DNA of 40,095 bases. Origin: Synechococcaceae cyanobacterium (GTDB lineage Bacteria; Cyanobacteriota; Cyanobacteriia; PCC-6307; Cyanobiaceae). Shown in pieces: positions 28,741 to 38,054 of this stretch; position 1 is the stretch's first letter; each line of letters starts with the position of its first letter. The DNA lies in the NCBI GenBank assembly GCA_947458155.1, contig CANGZM010000004.1:1-40095 (forward strand). The letters run 5' to 3'. Below the pieces are notes generated by a model. That model made no database searches. It saw only the letters and a program-made list of their open reading frames with translations, and was not told where the DNA came from. Both the position numbers and the translations under genes were made by a program.

Positions 28741-29061
28741 TCAGGCGGCTGAACCAGGTTTGGCCACCACCAAGGAGCGCACAAACACCACTACCAGACC
28801 TAGCCCGATGAAGGCGAAGCTGAAGCTGGCCAAAAAACACATGCCCACAATCAGGGTCTTCATCGCCGTAGCGATGTTTTGGGCGATCGCCGAGCTGAAC
28901 TGAGGTGGGTGGCTGGCGTAATGGGCCAGGACCCGCCGGCTCAGCCCCAGGGCAAGCCAGGCCAGCAAGCCACTGGTGAGGGCACCGATCAGGAAGCTAA
29001 GCGGTCCCTTACGGGGCCCCTGGGGGTCGGAACCATTGGACGGGGAGAGGGCGTCACTCAT
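28741..29061 (-). CDS. DUF3082 family membrane protein
   Basis: [79 protein letters not shown]; follows ispE. Confidence 0.8.
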   Translation of the reverse strand: MSDALSPSNGSDPQGPRKGPLSFLIGALTSGLLAWLALGLSRRVLAHYASHPPQFSSAIAQNIATAMKTLIVGMCFLASFSFAFIGLGLVVVFVRSLVVAKPGSAA

Positions 29062-30008
29062 GGGGAGCTGGAATCAGCCTCCAGGCTGACACCTGTCGCT
29101 CTGGTGCGAGTGCACCACCAAGCCAATCCACCAGCCGCCAGGGGTTCGGCCAGGGTCGCGGCCGCCCGTTCAGCCCCGGCCCCATCGGCAAACAGCGCAA
29201 ACACACTGGGGCCAGAACCGCTCATCGCCACCGCTAGGGCCCCGGGGGCCTGGCGCAGCAGATCGAGGGCACGACCAACGCTGTTCACCTCAGGCGCCAC
29301 AACCGACTGGAGGTCGTTGCGCAGGGGAGGCAGCGATGACTGGTTCTGCAGAGCAGCCAGGAGCGCTCCCTGGCGCAGGGCCTGGCGTCTCTGCTCAAAA
29401 TCGGCCTCGCAATCCAGATAAAAATCGCCGCGCAACTCCCGGCAGCGGCCGTAAGCCCAGGGCGTGGCGACGCTGGCTTCGGGATGCTTCACCAGCAACA
29501 CCCCGAGGCACCGGCCCGCCAAAGCGTCTGAGGGCTCCAACCGCTCCCCCTTGCCAAAACTTAATTGCAACCCTCCGCTCAGGCAGTAGGGCACATCCGA
29601 ACCCAAGGCGGCCGCCAGCTCCATCAAGGCGACCGGCTCCAGGGCAACGCCCCAGAGCAGCTGGAGTCCCAGCAAGGTGGCAGCAGCGTCGCTGGAGCCC
29701 CCCGCCAACCCGGCTCCCACCGGAATCCTTTTCTGGAGCCTGATCGCCGCCCCCAGTTCCGGCAATCCCAGCCTGGCGCGCAACCCTTCGGCCGCCCTCA
29801 GGATGAGGTTGTCGGGACCGCTGCTGAGGCTGGGGTCATCACAGGAGAGGCTGAGACAGGCGTCGGCGGTCGGGCGCAAATCGATACGGTCGACCAGATC
29901 AAGGGTCTGCATCACCATCGCCAGCTCGTGGAAGCCATCGCTGCGCAGTCCCAGCACTTCGAGATGCAGATTGATCTTGGCCGGGGCCAATACGGTCAGT
30001 TCAGCCAT
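29058..30008 (-). CDS. ispE: 4-diphosphocytidyl-2-C-methyl-D-erythritol kinase
   Basis: [24 protein letters not shown]..., [30 protein letters not shown]. Confidence 0.97.
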   Translation of the reverse strand: MAELTVLAPAKINLHLEVLGLRSDGFHELAMVMQTLDLVDRIDLRPTADACLSLSCDDPSLSSGPDNLILRAAEGLRARLGLPELGAAIRLQKRIPVGAGLAGGSSDAAATLLGLQLLWGVALEPVALMELAAALGSDVPYCLSGGLQLSFGKGERLEPSDALAGRCLGVLLVKHPEASVATPWAYGRCRELRGDFYLDCEADFEQRRQALRQGALLAALQNQSSLPPLRNDLQSVVAPEVNSVGRALDLLRQAPGALAVAMSGSGPSVFALFADGAGAERAAATLAEPLAAGGLAWWCTRTRATGVSLEADSSSP

Positions 30009-30858
30009 CAGCGGGGGGCGCGAACGCCGCAGCAGGAATGGCCGGATTCAAGCCGGCCGCCAGGGCGAGCCAGCGGCTGGGGGAGAGGTCCTGGGGCCGG
30101 GCCGCCAAATCGACACCGGCGGCCCCGGCGACGCCCTGCAGCTGTTCGGCAGGCAGAAGACCGGCGAGGGTGTTGCGCAACATCTTGCGCCGCGAAGCGA
30201 AACAACGCCGCAGCAGCGGATCGAGTACCCCAGCCCCAGCGGCGGAGAGGCGGGAGCCGGCGGCCAACGGTTCGATCAGCAGCACCTCCGAATCGACCTT
30301 CGGTGGTGGCTTGAAACAGCGGGGAGGCACGGGGCAGACCAAACGGCAGTGGCCCAGCAGCTGCATGCGCACACTCAAGGCCGCATAGGCCGACGTTCCC
30401 GGTTGGGCCCGGATGCGCTCGCCCACCTCCCGCTGCACCAGCAACACCAGGCGCTCGAAGGGGGGAGTCAGCGGTGCCTCCAGGCTGCCCACCAGCCTTT
30501 GCAACAGGGGGCCAGTGATGTTGTAAGGAATGTTGGCCACCACCTTGGTGCAGGCCCTGGGGCCCTGGCGCTCGATCGGAACCCGCAGCGCATCGCCCTC
30601 GATCAACTGGAAGCGGGGGTCCGGGCCGAAGCGCTGCTTCAGGCCCGCAACCAGATCCCGATCCAGTTCGATCGCCTCCAGGGCCGCCAGATTGCAAGCC
30701 AGCAACCGCTCGGTGAGGGCGCCGCGCCCAGGCCCCACCTCCAGCACCCGATCGTGGGGTTGAAGGCCCGCCGCCGCCACAATTTGATCGAGCACAGCGG
30801 CATCGATGAGCCAATGCTGGCCAAAGCGGTGCCGCGCTCGGTGGCCGCTGAAAGTCAT
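30001..30858 (-). CDS. rsmA: 16S rRNA (adenine(1518)-N(6)/adenine(1519)-N(6))-dimethyltransferase
   Basis: [19 protein letters not shown]...[16 protein letters not shown]...[14 protein letters not shown]; internal ATG at 30858 preferred over the long GC-rich extension. Confidence 0.96.
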   Translation of the reverse strand: MTFSGHRARHRFGQHWLIDAAVLDQIVAAAGLQPHDRVLEVGPGRGALTERLLACNLAALEAIELDRDLVAGLKQRFGPDPRFQLIEGDALRVPIERQGPRACTKVVANIPYNITGPLLQRLVGSLEAPLTPPFERLVLLVQREVGERIRAQPGTSAYAALSVRMQLLGHCRLVCPVPPRCFKPPPKVDSEVLLIEPLAAGSRLSAAGAGVLDPLLRRCFASRRKMLRNTLAGLLPAEQLQGVAGAAGVDLAARPQDLSPSRWLALAAGLNPAIPAAAFAPPADG

Positions 30859-30904
30859 GAACCACCTGCGCACAGACTTCCACATTGCCTGTCCCCCCGC
30901 TGCC

Positions 30905-31291
30905 ATGACCTCCTCCCCTTCCCTTGAGGCTCCAGGCCGCCGGGGACCCGAAGCCCAGGGCGGCCCCAGACCCGGAGTCCAGGGCCGTCCCAGCCGCGGC
31001 GGCCAGGGGCTCCGGGCTGGGACTCTTGCCCTCGCCCTGGTGGCCCTGGCCCCCTGGCCGCTGGCGGCCAGGGGGCAACCCAGCCGCACGGCCGAATCGA
31101 TCTGGAGCCAGGAGGACGCCAGCCAACGGGCCCTGCAGCTCGTGCCCACCGGCGCCAGGGTGGACAGCACGGCTTGCCAGGAGATCGGCGTCGGCAGCAT
31201 GGGGGGCCTGCCCCGCTATCGCTGCACGGTGCGCTTCAGCCCCGGAGGCGCCAACCCCGGAGGCGCCAGCACCGGAGGCGCCAGCCCCTGA
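30905..31291 (+). CDS. Hypothetical secreted protein with PGGAS-type C-terminal repeats
   Basis: MTSSPSLEAPGRRGPEA...LRAGTLALALVALAPWPLAARGQPSRTAESIWSQEDASQRALQLVPTGARVDSTACQEIGVGSMGGLPRYRCTVRFSPGGANPGGASTGGASP. Confidence 0.65.
   Translation: MTSSPSLEAPGRRGPEAQGGPRPGVQGRPSRGGQGLRAGTLALALVALAPWPLAARGQPSRTAESIWSQEDASQRALQLVPTGARVDSTACQEIGVGSMGGLPRYRCTVRFSPGGANPGGASTGGASP
31241..31285 (+). repeat. 15-bp in-frame tandem repeat x3
   Basis: CCCGGAGGCGCCAAC / CCCGGAGGCGCCAGC / ACCGGAGGCGCCAGC. Confidence 0.9.
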
Positions 31292-31314
31292 ATAACCGCT
31301 CTGCGGGGTCGCAA

Positions 31315-31782
31315 TCAGCCAAGCCGAATCCAGCGCACCGGACCCAAGCGGGGGGGCAACGGCACTAGGGCCGCCACCTGCTCCACCGGTCTGTCGGCCC
31401 AGGCGGGGTGGTCCACCAGCCAGCAATCCCAGGCGCGCTGCAAGCGCAGACGCTTTTGCCAGCGCAGGGCGGCCGTGCCGCCCCCATCCCAGTCATTAGG
31501 CCCCCGGCCTTTGACCTCGACCAACAGCAAACGCCCGGGCTTGGCGACCACCAGATCGAGCTCCCCCCAGCGGCAGCGCCAGTTGCGCGACACCAGCCGC
31601 CAGCCCCTGCCTTGCAAAAGCCTCAGGGCCCGTTGCTCGGCCCAGGCTCCCTGACGTTGGGCCACCGTGCGGGGCACGCTCGGCAATGCGACTGACCCCA
31701 GGGTTCCCTGGTATCGCCAGGATGGCTGGGCAGCGGCATGCCGAAAGCGACACACTGGGCTCCAGACGATCGGCGCCCCCAT
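31315..31782 (-). CDS. YraN/UPF0102 family endonuclease-like protein
   Basis: VAQRQGAWAEQRALRLLQGRGWRLVSRNWRCRWGELDLVVAKPGRLLLVEVKGR; start uncertain (ATG 31782 or a later one). Confidence 0.88.
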   Translation of the reverse strand: MGAPIVWSPVCRFRHAAAQPSWRYQGTLGSVALPSVPRTVAQRQGAWAEQRALRLLQGRGWRLVSRNWRCRWGELDLVVAKPGRLLLVEVKGRGPNDWDGGGTAALRWQKRLRLQRAWDCWLVDHPAWADRPVEQVAALVPLPPRLGPVRWIRLG

Positions 31783-32236
31783 GAGCTTCGATGCCCGCAG
31801 CCGTGAACGGCTGGAGGCCCTCGGCCGCCAGCTGCCCCAAAAACTGCCTTCCCCCGCCCCTGTCGCACCGACCTCGCAGGGGAACCCGCCCCCCCAGGGT
31901 CGCCATCCCCTGGAACTGGAGCGCAATCCGGAGCAACTCTTCCGTGAACTCATGCGAGCCAGCGCCGATGGCACGGTGCCGCCGCACCTGATCGATCGAT
32001 TGCGGCAACTCGAAAGTGGTCCGAAACGCACCGACCTGGCCGGGTCAAGCAACTCCCCGGCTGGAAGCCCCTCTAGATCCAGCAGCGCCGCCGAAGCCAC
32101 CGCGCCGCTCCAGACCAAAACCTCCAGGCGCCGTGCGGTCCCGGGGCCCCTGGGACCCCGCCGCGTGGAGGGGGCTGACGCCGAGCTCTACACCTCATTT
32201 CAACAATTGCTCCTGGAAGACGAGGAGCTGGATTAG
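31781..32236 (+). CDS. Hypothetical protein, 151 aa
   Basis: MSFDARSRERLEALGRQLPQKL...HPLELERNPEQLFRELMRASADGTVPPHLIDRLRQLES...; fills the gap between yraN and umuC. Confidence 0.7.
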   Translation: MSFDARSRERLEALGRQLPQKLPSPAPVAPTSQGNPPPQGRHPLELERNPEQLFRELMRASADGTVPPHLIDRLRQLESGPKRTDLAGSSNSPAGSPSRSSSAAEATAPLQTKTSRRRAVPGPLGPRRVEGADAELYTSFQQLLLEDEELD

Positions 32237-32268
32237 GCGCCAGCCCCAGCGGCCCGCCCCCACCAGTA

Positions 32269-32282
32269 AGTACAGATGTACT
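32269..32282 (+). promoter_or_regulatory. LexA (SOS) box
   Basis: AGTACAGATGTACT fits the cyanobacterial LexA consensus RGTACNNNDGTWCB; 26 bp upstream of the umuC ATG and abutting a TACAAT -10-like hexamer (32282-32287). Confidence 0.88.
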
Positions 32283-32307
32283 ACAATGGCATGGACTGCC
32301 AGGGACC

Positions 32308-33690
32308 ATGGCCAGCGCGATCGTGCTCATCGATGGCAACAATTTCTATGCCTCCTGCGAAGCGGTGCTCGATCCAGAGGTCATCGGCAGGCCCCTGGTT
32401 GTGCTTTCCAATAACGACGGTTGCATCGTCTCGCGCAGCGCTGAAGCCCGCGCCCTGGGCATTCCCATGGGAGCGCCCTACTTCCAGGTGCAAAGGCAGC
32501 TGCAGCAGCACCAGGTGATCGTGCGCAGCTCCAATTACGGCCTTTATGCCGACATGAGCCAGCGCCTGATGGCCACCCTCGAACCGTGGGTGGAAGAACT
32601 GGAGGTTTATTCGATTGATGAGGCCTTCGGGCGACTGCGACGTCCCCCGGCCCAAGCCGCAGCAAGGGACCGCCTGGGCATGCCCCGCGCCGGGGAGCTG
32701 GAGACCACGAGCCCAAAGGGCCAGGGCCCGTCAGGCCAGGGCCCAGATGGCCCCGACCTGACGGCCTGGGGACAGGCGCTGCGCCAGCGGGTGCGCCGGG
32801 ATCTGGGGCTGCCGGTGGCCATCGGCATCGCCCCTACCAAGGTGCTGGCCAAGCTGGCTAATCGCATCGCCAAGCAGGATCCCCAATACCGCCAGCAGGG
32901 GGTGTTCGATCTGGCGGCGGTAGCCGATCCGGACCCCTGGCTGGAAGCGGTGGCCATCGAAGAGGTGTGGGGCATCGGCCGCCAGCTGTCGCGCTGGTGC
33001 CGCCTGCGGGGCATTGCCAATGCCCGCCAACTGCGGGACATGCCCCCAGGCGAGCTGCGGCGCCGCTGTGGCGTCGTCGGGCTGCGTCTGCAGCTGGAGT
33101 TGCGGGGTTCCAGCTGCTTGCCCCTGCTGGAAGCGGCGCCAACCAAACAGGAAACCTGCGTCAGCCGCAGCTTCAGCACCCCCATCACCACCCGGGCCGA
33201 GCTGCGCGAAGCGGTGGCCACCTACCTCAGCCGCGCCGCCGAAAAACTGCGTCGTCAGCAGCAGCTAGCCGGTGCGATCACCGTCTTCGTGCGCAGCAGC
33301 CCCTTTGATGGCACGGCTTTTTACAGCAATGCCGCCACCGTGGTGCTGCCCCTGGCCAGCCAGGACACGGCCGTGCTGCTGAAGGCTGCCCTGCCCCTCA
33401 CCGACCAGCTGTTCCGCCCCCACAAACCCCTGCGCAAGGCCGGCGTGCTCTTGCAGGGTCTGCAACCGGAAAGCCTGCTGCAACACCACCTGCTGGCACC
33501 GCTGTCCAGCGAAGAGCAGGCACGAAGGGAGGCCCTGCTGGCTGCGGTGGATGGCCTCAACCGTCGCTTCGGCAGGGGCACGCTGCAATGGGCGGCCTGC
33601 GGCCTCAGCCCGGCCTGGACGATGCGACGCTCCCGTCTATCACGGGCGGCCACCACCAGGCTCAGCGATGTGCCGGTGGCGCGGGCCTGA
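32308..33690 (+). CDS. umuC: Y-family DNA polymerase V subunit UmuC
   Basis: ALIDGNNFYASCEAVLDP-type N-terminus, LSNNDGCIVSRSAEARALGIPMGAPYF, VYSIDEAFG, IGIAPTKVLAKLANRIAK. Confidence 0.96.
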   Translation: MASAIVLIDGNNFYASCEAVLDPEVIGRPLVVLSNNDGCIVSRSAEARALGIPMGAPYFQVQRQLQQHQVIVRSSNYGLYADMSQRLMATLEPWVEELEVYSIDEAFGRLRRPPAQAAARDRLGMPRAGELETTSPKGQGPSGQGPDGPDLTAWGQALRQRVRRDLGLPVAIGIAPTKVLAKLANRIAKQDPQYRQQGVFDLAAVADPDPWLEAVAIEEVWGIGRQLSRWCRLRGIANARQLRDMPPGELRRRCGVVGLRLQLELRGSSCLPLLEAAPTKQETCVSRSFSTPITTRAELREAVATYLSRAAEKLRRQQQLAGAITVFVRSSPFDGTAFYSNAATVVLPLASQDTAVLLKAALPLTDQLFRPHKPLRKAGVLLQGLQPESLLQHHLLAPLSSEEQARREALLAAVDGLNRRFGRGTLQWAACGLSPAWTMRRSRLSRAATTRLSDVPVARA

Positions 33691-33784
33691 GCCATTGCAT
33701 ACGCTGATCTAGCTGGAAGTCGGATTAAACTTGAGAAGAAAAAATTAGGAAATCAATCAGATAAAGGAAAAATTGAGCTCAAGC

Positions 33785-34780
33785 TCAGGCCTCCGCCAAC
33801 AACGAGGCAATTTGGTTGCGGCCATTGCCCTTGGCCAGCTGCAGGGCCTGCTCACTGCGACGCACCAGATCATAAAAACAGCTATCAGCGGCCGCCAGCA
33901 CAGTGAGACCGCCACTGATATGGAGCCGCAGCTCCGAATGGCTGAAAACGCCAGGCATTGTGCTGACGGCTTGGCGCAATCCCTCGGCCACCGCCATGGC
34001 CCCATCGGGACCCTGATCAACCAGCAGCAGGGCAAAGGCGCCGTCATCAAGCCTGCCGGCAAAATCCTGCTCCCGTAAAAACTGGCAGCCCAGATGGCAA
34101 AGATCGACTAGCACCTGGTCACCGGCCTGGTGGCCCCAACGGTTATTGATCGCCCGAAAATTGTCGACATCAAACAACAGCAGGGCCAGTTGCTTGCCTT
34201 CGGCCCGGGCCCGGGCCACTTCCCGTTCGCCAATGGCCAAAAACGTGACCCGATTGGGCAGGCCTGTTACCGGGCAGACATGGGACAGGCGCCGCAGCTC
34301 CAACTCCCGCATCACCAGTTCCGCCAACAGCCCCAGCTGGTGAATCTGGGTGGCCGTGGGCAGATGGGGCTTCTGGTCCAACACACATATGGTGCCCAGG
34401 TTGTGGCCAGCGGGACTGGTGAGCGGGGCCCCGGCATAAAAACGCACATGGGGTTCAGCGCTGACCAGGGGATTGGTGCTGAAGCGCTCATCTTTGAGGG
34501 CATCGGGCACCACCAGCACCCCTTTTGAGGCGATGGCATGGGCGCAGAAGGCCATGGACCTGGGGGTTTGGCGTACTTTGAGGCCCTTACTGGCCAAAAA
34601 CCATTGGCGATTTGCCTCCACCAAGGAGATTGCCGCTAACGGCATGGCGAAGATCGAGCTGGCCAACTCGACTAGGCGTTCGAAATGGGGATCGCTGGGT
34701 TGGTCAACCACCCCGTACCTTTCCAGAATCCGCAGCCGTTGGGCCTCGTCCACGGGCACGGGATAGTCCGGGTAGGCCAT
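33785..34780 (-). CDS. GAF domain plus degenerate GGDEF domain protein
   Basis: GAF: ERLVELASSIFAMPLAAISLVEANRQWFLASKGL; GGDEF-like: HVCPVTGLPNRVTFLAI...LLLFDVDNFRAINNRWGHQAGDQVLVDL...FAGRLDDGAFALLL (signature altered). Confidence 0.88.
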   Translation of the reverse strand: MAYPDYPVPVDEAQRLRILERYGVVDQPSDPHFERLVELASSIFAMPLAAISLVEANRQWFLASKGLKVRQTPRSMAFCAHAIASKGVLVVPDALKDERFSTNPLVSAEPHVRFYAGAPLTSPAGHNLGTICVLDQKPHLPTATQIHQLGLLAELVMRELELRRLSHVCPVTGLPNRVTFLAIGEREVARARAEGKQLALLLFDVDNFRAINNRWGHQAGDQVLVDLCHLGCQFLREQDFAGRLDDGAFALLLVDQGPDGAMAVAEGLRQAVSTMPGVFSHSELRLHISGGLTVLAAADSCFYDLVRRSEQALQLAKGNGRNQIASLLAEA

Positions 34781-34840
34781 TGGAGAATTCCAGTAAAAAC
34801 AAACTAGGCAGGATCCAGCGCTATCGCAGGCTCCCGGCCC

Positions 34841-36928
34841 CTAAGTGCTCCCTCGAGCCGCAAAAGTTTCCTCGTCGCTGCTGCACCGTTGCCGATCGAG
34901 GGCAAACAGATGGCGGCGTTCACGGTAGTAGGCCGCTTGAAACCGCAGGGCCTCCTCATTGAGCTGCTGGAAAAGGTCGTCGATGCGGCCCTCCATGTCG
35001 TGGCAGAGCAGGGGGTCGGCAGCGGGCTCAAATGGCTGCGATGGCGAGACTTCGGCCTGCAGCAACCGGGCGATGCAACGCTCCAGGGTCTGCAATTCCT
35101 GGCCCCGCCAGGCCTCTAGCAAATGGCGACAACGATTCTGGGTGACCAGTCGGGAGCGGCTGGCGATGGCCCCGCGCAGCTGCAACCCGGGCTGGCCCAA
35201 GGCGAGCGATTCCACATCACTGGGTTGCAGCAGGGGGGTCAAACGGGAGAGGAGATCGCTCTGCTCCACCACAAGGCGATCGCCCAGCAGCCGGGGAAGG
35301 TCCAGCTCGCCCAGTTCCAAACCCAGATCTTCGCCCCGATCGATCGCCTCCAACCGCCCGCGAGCCAGGTGGTCCTCTTCGATCTCAGCGATCGTGGCCC
35401 AAACCTAACGGTGGTCGCGCAAGACAAAATCCTGTTGCTCGGCCAGCCGTAGCTGGCGACGCACCTCGGCCCGATGGTGGGGACAGTGCAGATAAAGCCG
35501 CAGAATGGCCGCTTCGGCCCGTTCCTTAAGGCTGATGCTGCCAGGCGCCTCCCAGCGGCTGGAGCGCCCATGCCAGCGCTGGCCCTTGACCTGCTGGCGC
35601 AGGTCCTCCTCCAACGAACGCACCAGGTGGGCGCGGCCCTGGCTGAGGCGCTCGGCCACCTGCTGGATGTAGCGGGTGCGGTGGGTGGCCTGGGGCAACT
35701 TGCCCAACAACTCCACCAGGGACGCCACCGCCTGCTGAAACTCATCAGCGCGGCTGAGATCACGGGGGGCCAGAACCTGCTCGATCTGCCAGTCCAGCCA
35801 AAGGGGGGCCCCATCCAGCAGGGCCCGATACTCTCCAGGCCCGTGGCTGCTCAGAAATTCATCAGGATCCTTGCCGGCGGGGAGCTGGAGCACCCGCAGC
35901 TCCAGCAATCCCTGTAACGCCTGTTGTTCCACCTCGCCTATGGCCCGTTGGGCAGCGCGGATGCCGGCCCCGTCGGCATCGAAATTGAGAATCAAGCGCT
36001 TGCTGTCGCACAGTCGGCCCAACTGGGTGATTTGGTGGCTGCTGAGGGCCGTACCCAGGGCGGCAACGCAATTGGCAATGCCGGCGGCATGGAGGGCGAT
36101 CACATCGAAATAGCCCTCCACCACCACCGCCCGGTCATCGCGACGGATCGCCTCGGCGGCCCGATCCAGGCCAAAGAGATGGCGACCCTTCTCAAAGACC
36201 TCGGTTTCTGGTGAATTGAGGTATTTGGGCTCGCCGCCATCGAGACTGCGACCCCCAAAGCCGATGACCCGCCCCTGGCGGTCGCGAATCGGCACCATCA
36301 CCCGATGGCGGAAACGGTCGTAAAAGCCGCCTCCCCCCTTGCGGGCAACCACCAGGCCGGCATCCAGCAGTAACTCAGGCGCCTGCTGCTCCACCGCCTG
36401 CAGATGGACCAACAAGCCATCCCAGCGGTCCGGCGCGTATCCAAGTTGGAAGGCTTCAAGGCTGGCCGGACTGAGGCCCCGGCTCTCGCGCAGGTAGGCC
36501 AGGGCCCCGGCCCCCTCGGGCAAACGCAACTGGGCCTGGAACCAGCCGGCGGCCAAGGCCAGCACCCGGTGCAGCCGATCCCGGCGCGAAAGCTGCTGGC
36601 GCAACCGCTCCTGTTGCGGTCCCTCCAGGGTTTCCACCGGCAACTGGTATTTGCGGGCCAGTTCCAGCACCACCTCACCGAAGCTGGTGCGCTGCAATTC
36701 CATCAAAAACTTGATGGCGTTACCGCCGGCTCCACAGGAGAAGCAGTAATAGAACTGCTTGGCAGGTGACACCGTCATTGACGGTGATCGGTCCTCGTGA
36801 AACGGGCATAGCCCCACGAATTCACGGCCCTTCTTCTTCAGCAGCACATGCTCGCCGACCACATCGACAATGTCGGCCCGCTCCTTGACGGCCTCGATCG
36901 TGCGGGGATGGAGGCGGGGCAAGGACAA
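34841..36928 (-). pseudogene. dnaG: DNA primase, apparently interrupted by one in-frame TAG (35405-35407); uninterrupted part 35405..36928
   Basis: N-terminus MSLPRLHPRTIEAVKERADIVDVVGEHVLLKKKGREFVGLCPFHEDRSPSMTVSPAKQFYYCFSCGAGGNAIKF. Both parts share a frame (2088 nt = 696 codons): ...QQDFVLRDHR*VWATIAEIEEDHLARGRLEAIDRGEDLG.... Confidence 0.85.
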
Positions 36929-37057
36929 GGGTTGACAGGCGAGCGCGGGCGGAAGCTGAACGCCCCAGATGTGGGGCTACTGACCACCCATTCTGCCGTA
37001 CAACACCAGGGGTGGGTGCCCTCGGCCCCTAACCCAGCCAGCCCTGCCAGCAGGGAT

Positions 37058-37103
37058 CGGTCAGGGGCCGGGGTGGCGGCCGGTCAGGAGCCGGGGTGGC
37101 GGC
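37058..37103. repeat. 23-bp tandem repeat x2
   Basis: CGGTCAGGGGCCGGGGTGGCGGC followed by CGGTCAGGAGCCGGGGTGGCGGC (one mismatch), in the dnaG/EamA intergenic region. Confidence 0.9.
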
Positions 37104-37154
37104 CGACCATCGGGCCGGGCCGCAAGAATTCAGAAACAAGGCAATAGAAAAAGG

Positions 37155-38054
37155 ATGCATAAAACAGCTGAAGAGTCTGCTGGCCAGGGGCGACGGGCCG
37201 TTCTGGCCCTGCTGGGCAGCGCCTTCATGTTCAGCTTGATGACCCTGGGGGTGAAACATCTGGGGGCACGCTTGCCCGTGGCCGAACTAGTTCTGGCCCG
37301 CTCGATCGTGGGCCTCAGCATCAGTTTGGCGATGGCTCGCCTGATCGGCATCAACCCCTGGGGGCGACGGCGGGGCTTACTGGCCCTGCGAGGCCTGCTG
37401 GGCACCATGGCCCTGGGCTGCATCTTCGCGGCATTGAAGCGCCTCCCCCTGGCGGAAGCCACGGTCTTGCAATTTCTCTATCCCACCCTGACCGCTGCCC
37501 TGGCCTGGATTCTGCTGGGAGAATCCCCGAGCCGGCGCGGCCTGGCGGCCCTGCTGATCGGCTGGGTCGGTGTCTTGGTGCTGGTACGACCGGTTAATGG
37601 GGTGTTTCCCATCGAAGGGGTGCTGCTGGCCCTGGCCGGAGCCATGCTCACCTCCCTGGCCTATGTGAGTGTGCGCGAATTGGCGAGCACGGAATCCCCC
37701 CTCGTGATCGTCATCTGGTTTCCGATGGTCTCGGGACTGCTGAGTTTGCCCCTGGTGCTGCTAAATCCGGTCGTACCGAGCGGTAACGAGCTGCTCGTGT
37801 TGTTGGCAATTGGCCTGTGCACCCAGGCCGGGCAATTGGGCCTCACCGAAGGACTGGCGCGCCTACCGGCGGCCCGCGCCACCCCCATCGGCTACGTGCA
37901 GGTGGCCTTCGCCAGTCTCTGGGGCTGGTGGGTGTTTGGCGAAAAACTGGGGTCCACCACCCTGCTGGGCGGGGGATTGGTGCTGCTAGCGGCGCTGCTG
38001 AGTCAAACAGGCATTGCTCAAGCCCGGGGCGCATCGGGCAAGGGCAAGGGATAG
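37155..38054 (+). CDS. EamA/DMT family transporter
   Basis: Ten-TM-like hydrophobic pattern with two EamA repeats; FAALKRLPLAEATVLQFLYPTLTAALAWILLGE. Confidence 0.92.
   Translation: MHKTAEESAGQGRRAVLALLGSAFMFSLMTLGVKHLGARLPVAELVLARSIVGLSISLAMARLIGINPWGRRRGLLALRGLLGTMALGCIFAALKRLPLAEATVLQFLYPTLTAALAWILLGESPSRRGLAALLIGWVGVLVLVRPVNGVFPIEGVLLALAGAMLTSLAYVSVRELASTESPLVIVIWFPMVSGLLSLPLVLLNPVVPSGNELLVLLAIGLCTQAGQLGLTEGLARLPAARATPIGYVQVAFASLWGWWVFGEKLGSTTLLGGGLVLLAALLSQTGIAQARGASGKGKG

Noticed and set aside
30008-31426. 472-aa minus-strand ORF overlapping rsmA
   Set aside because: Gly/Ala/Pro-rich shadow frame; rsmA in the neighbouring frame is unambiguous.
33773-33782. Palindrome TTGAGCTCAA before the GAF-GGDEF stop
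   Set aside because: 10-bp palindrome without a T-run or conserved context; not convincing as terminator or operator.
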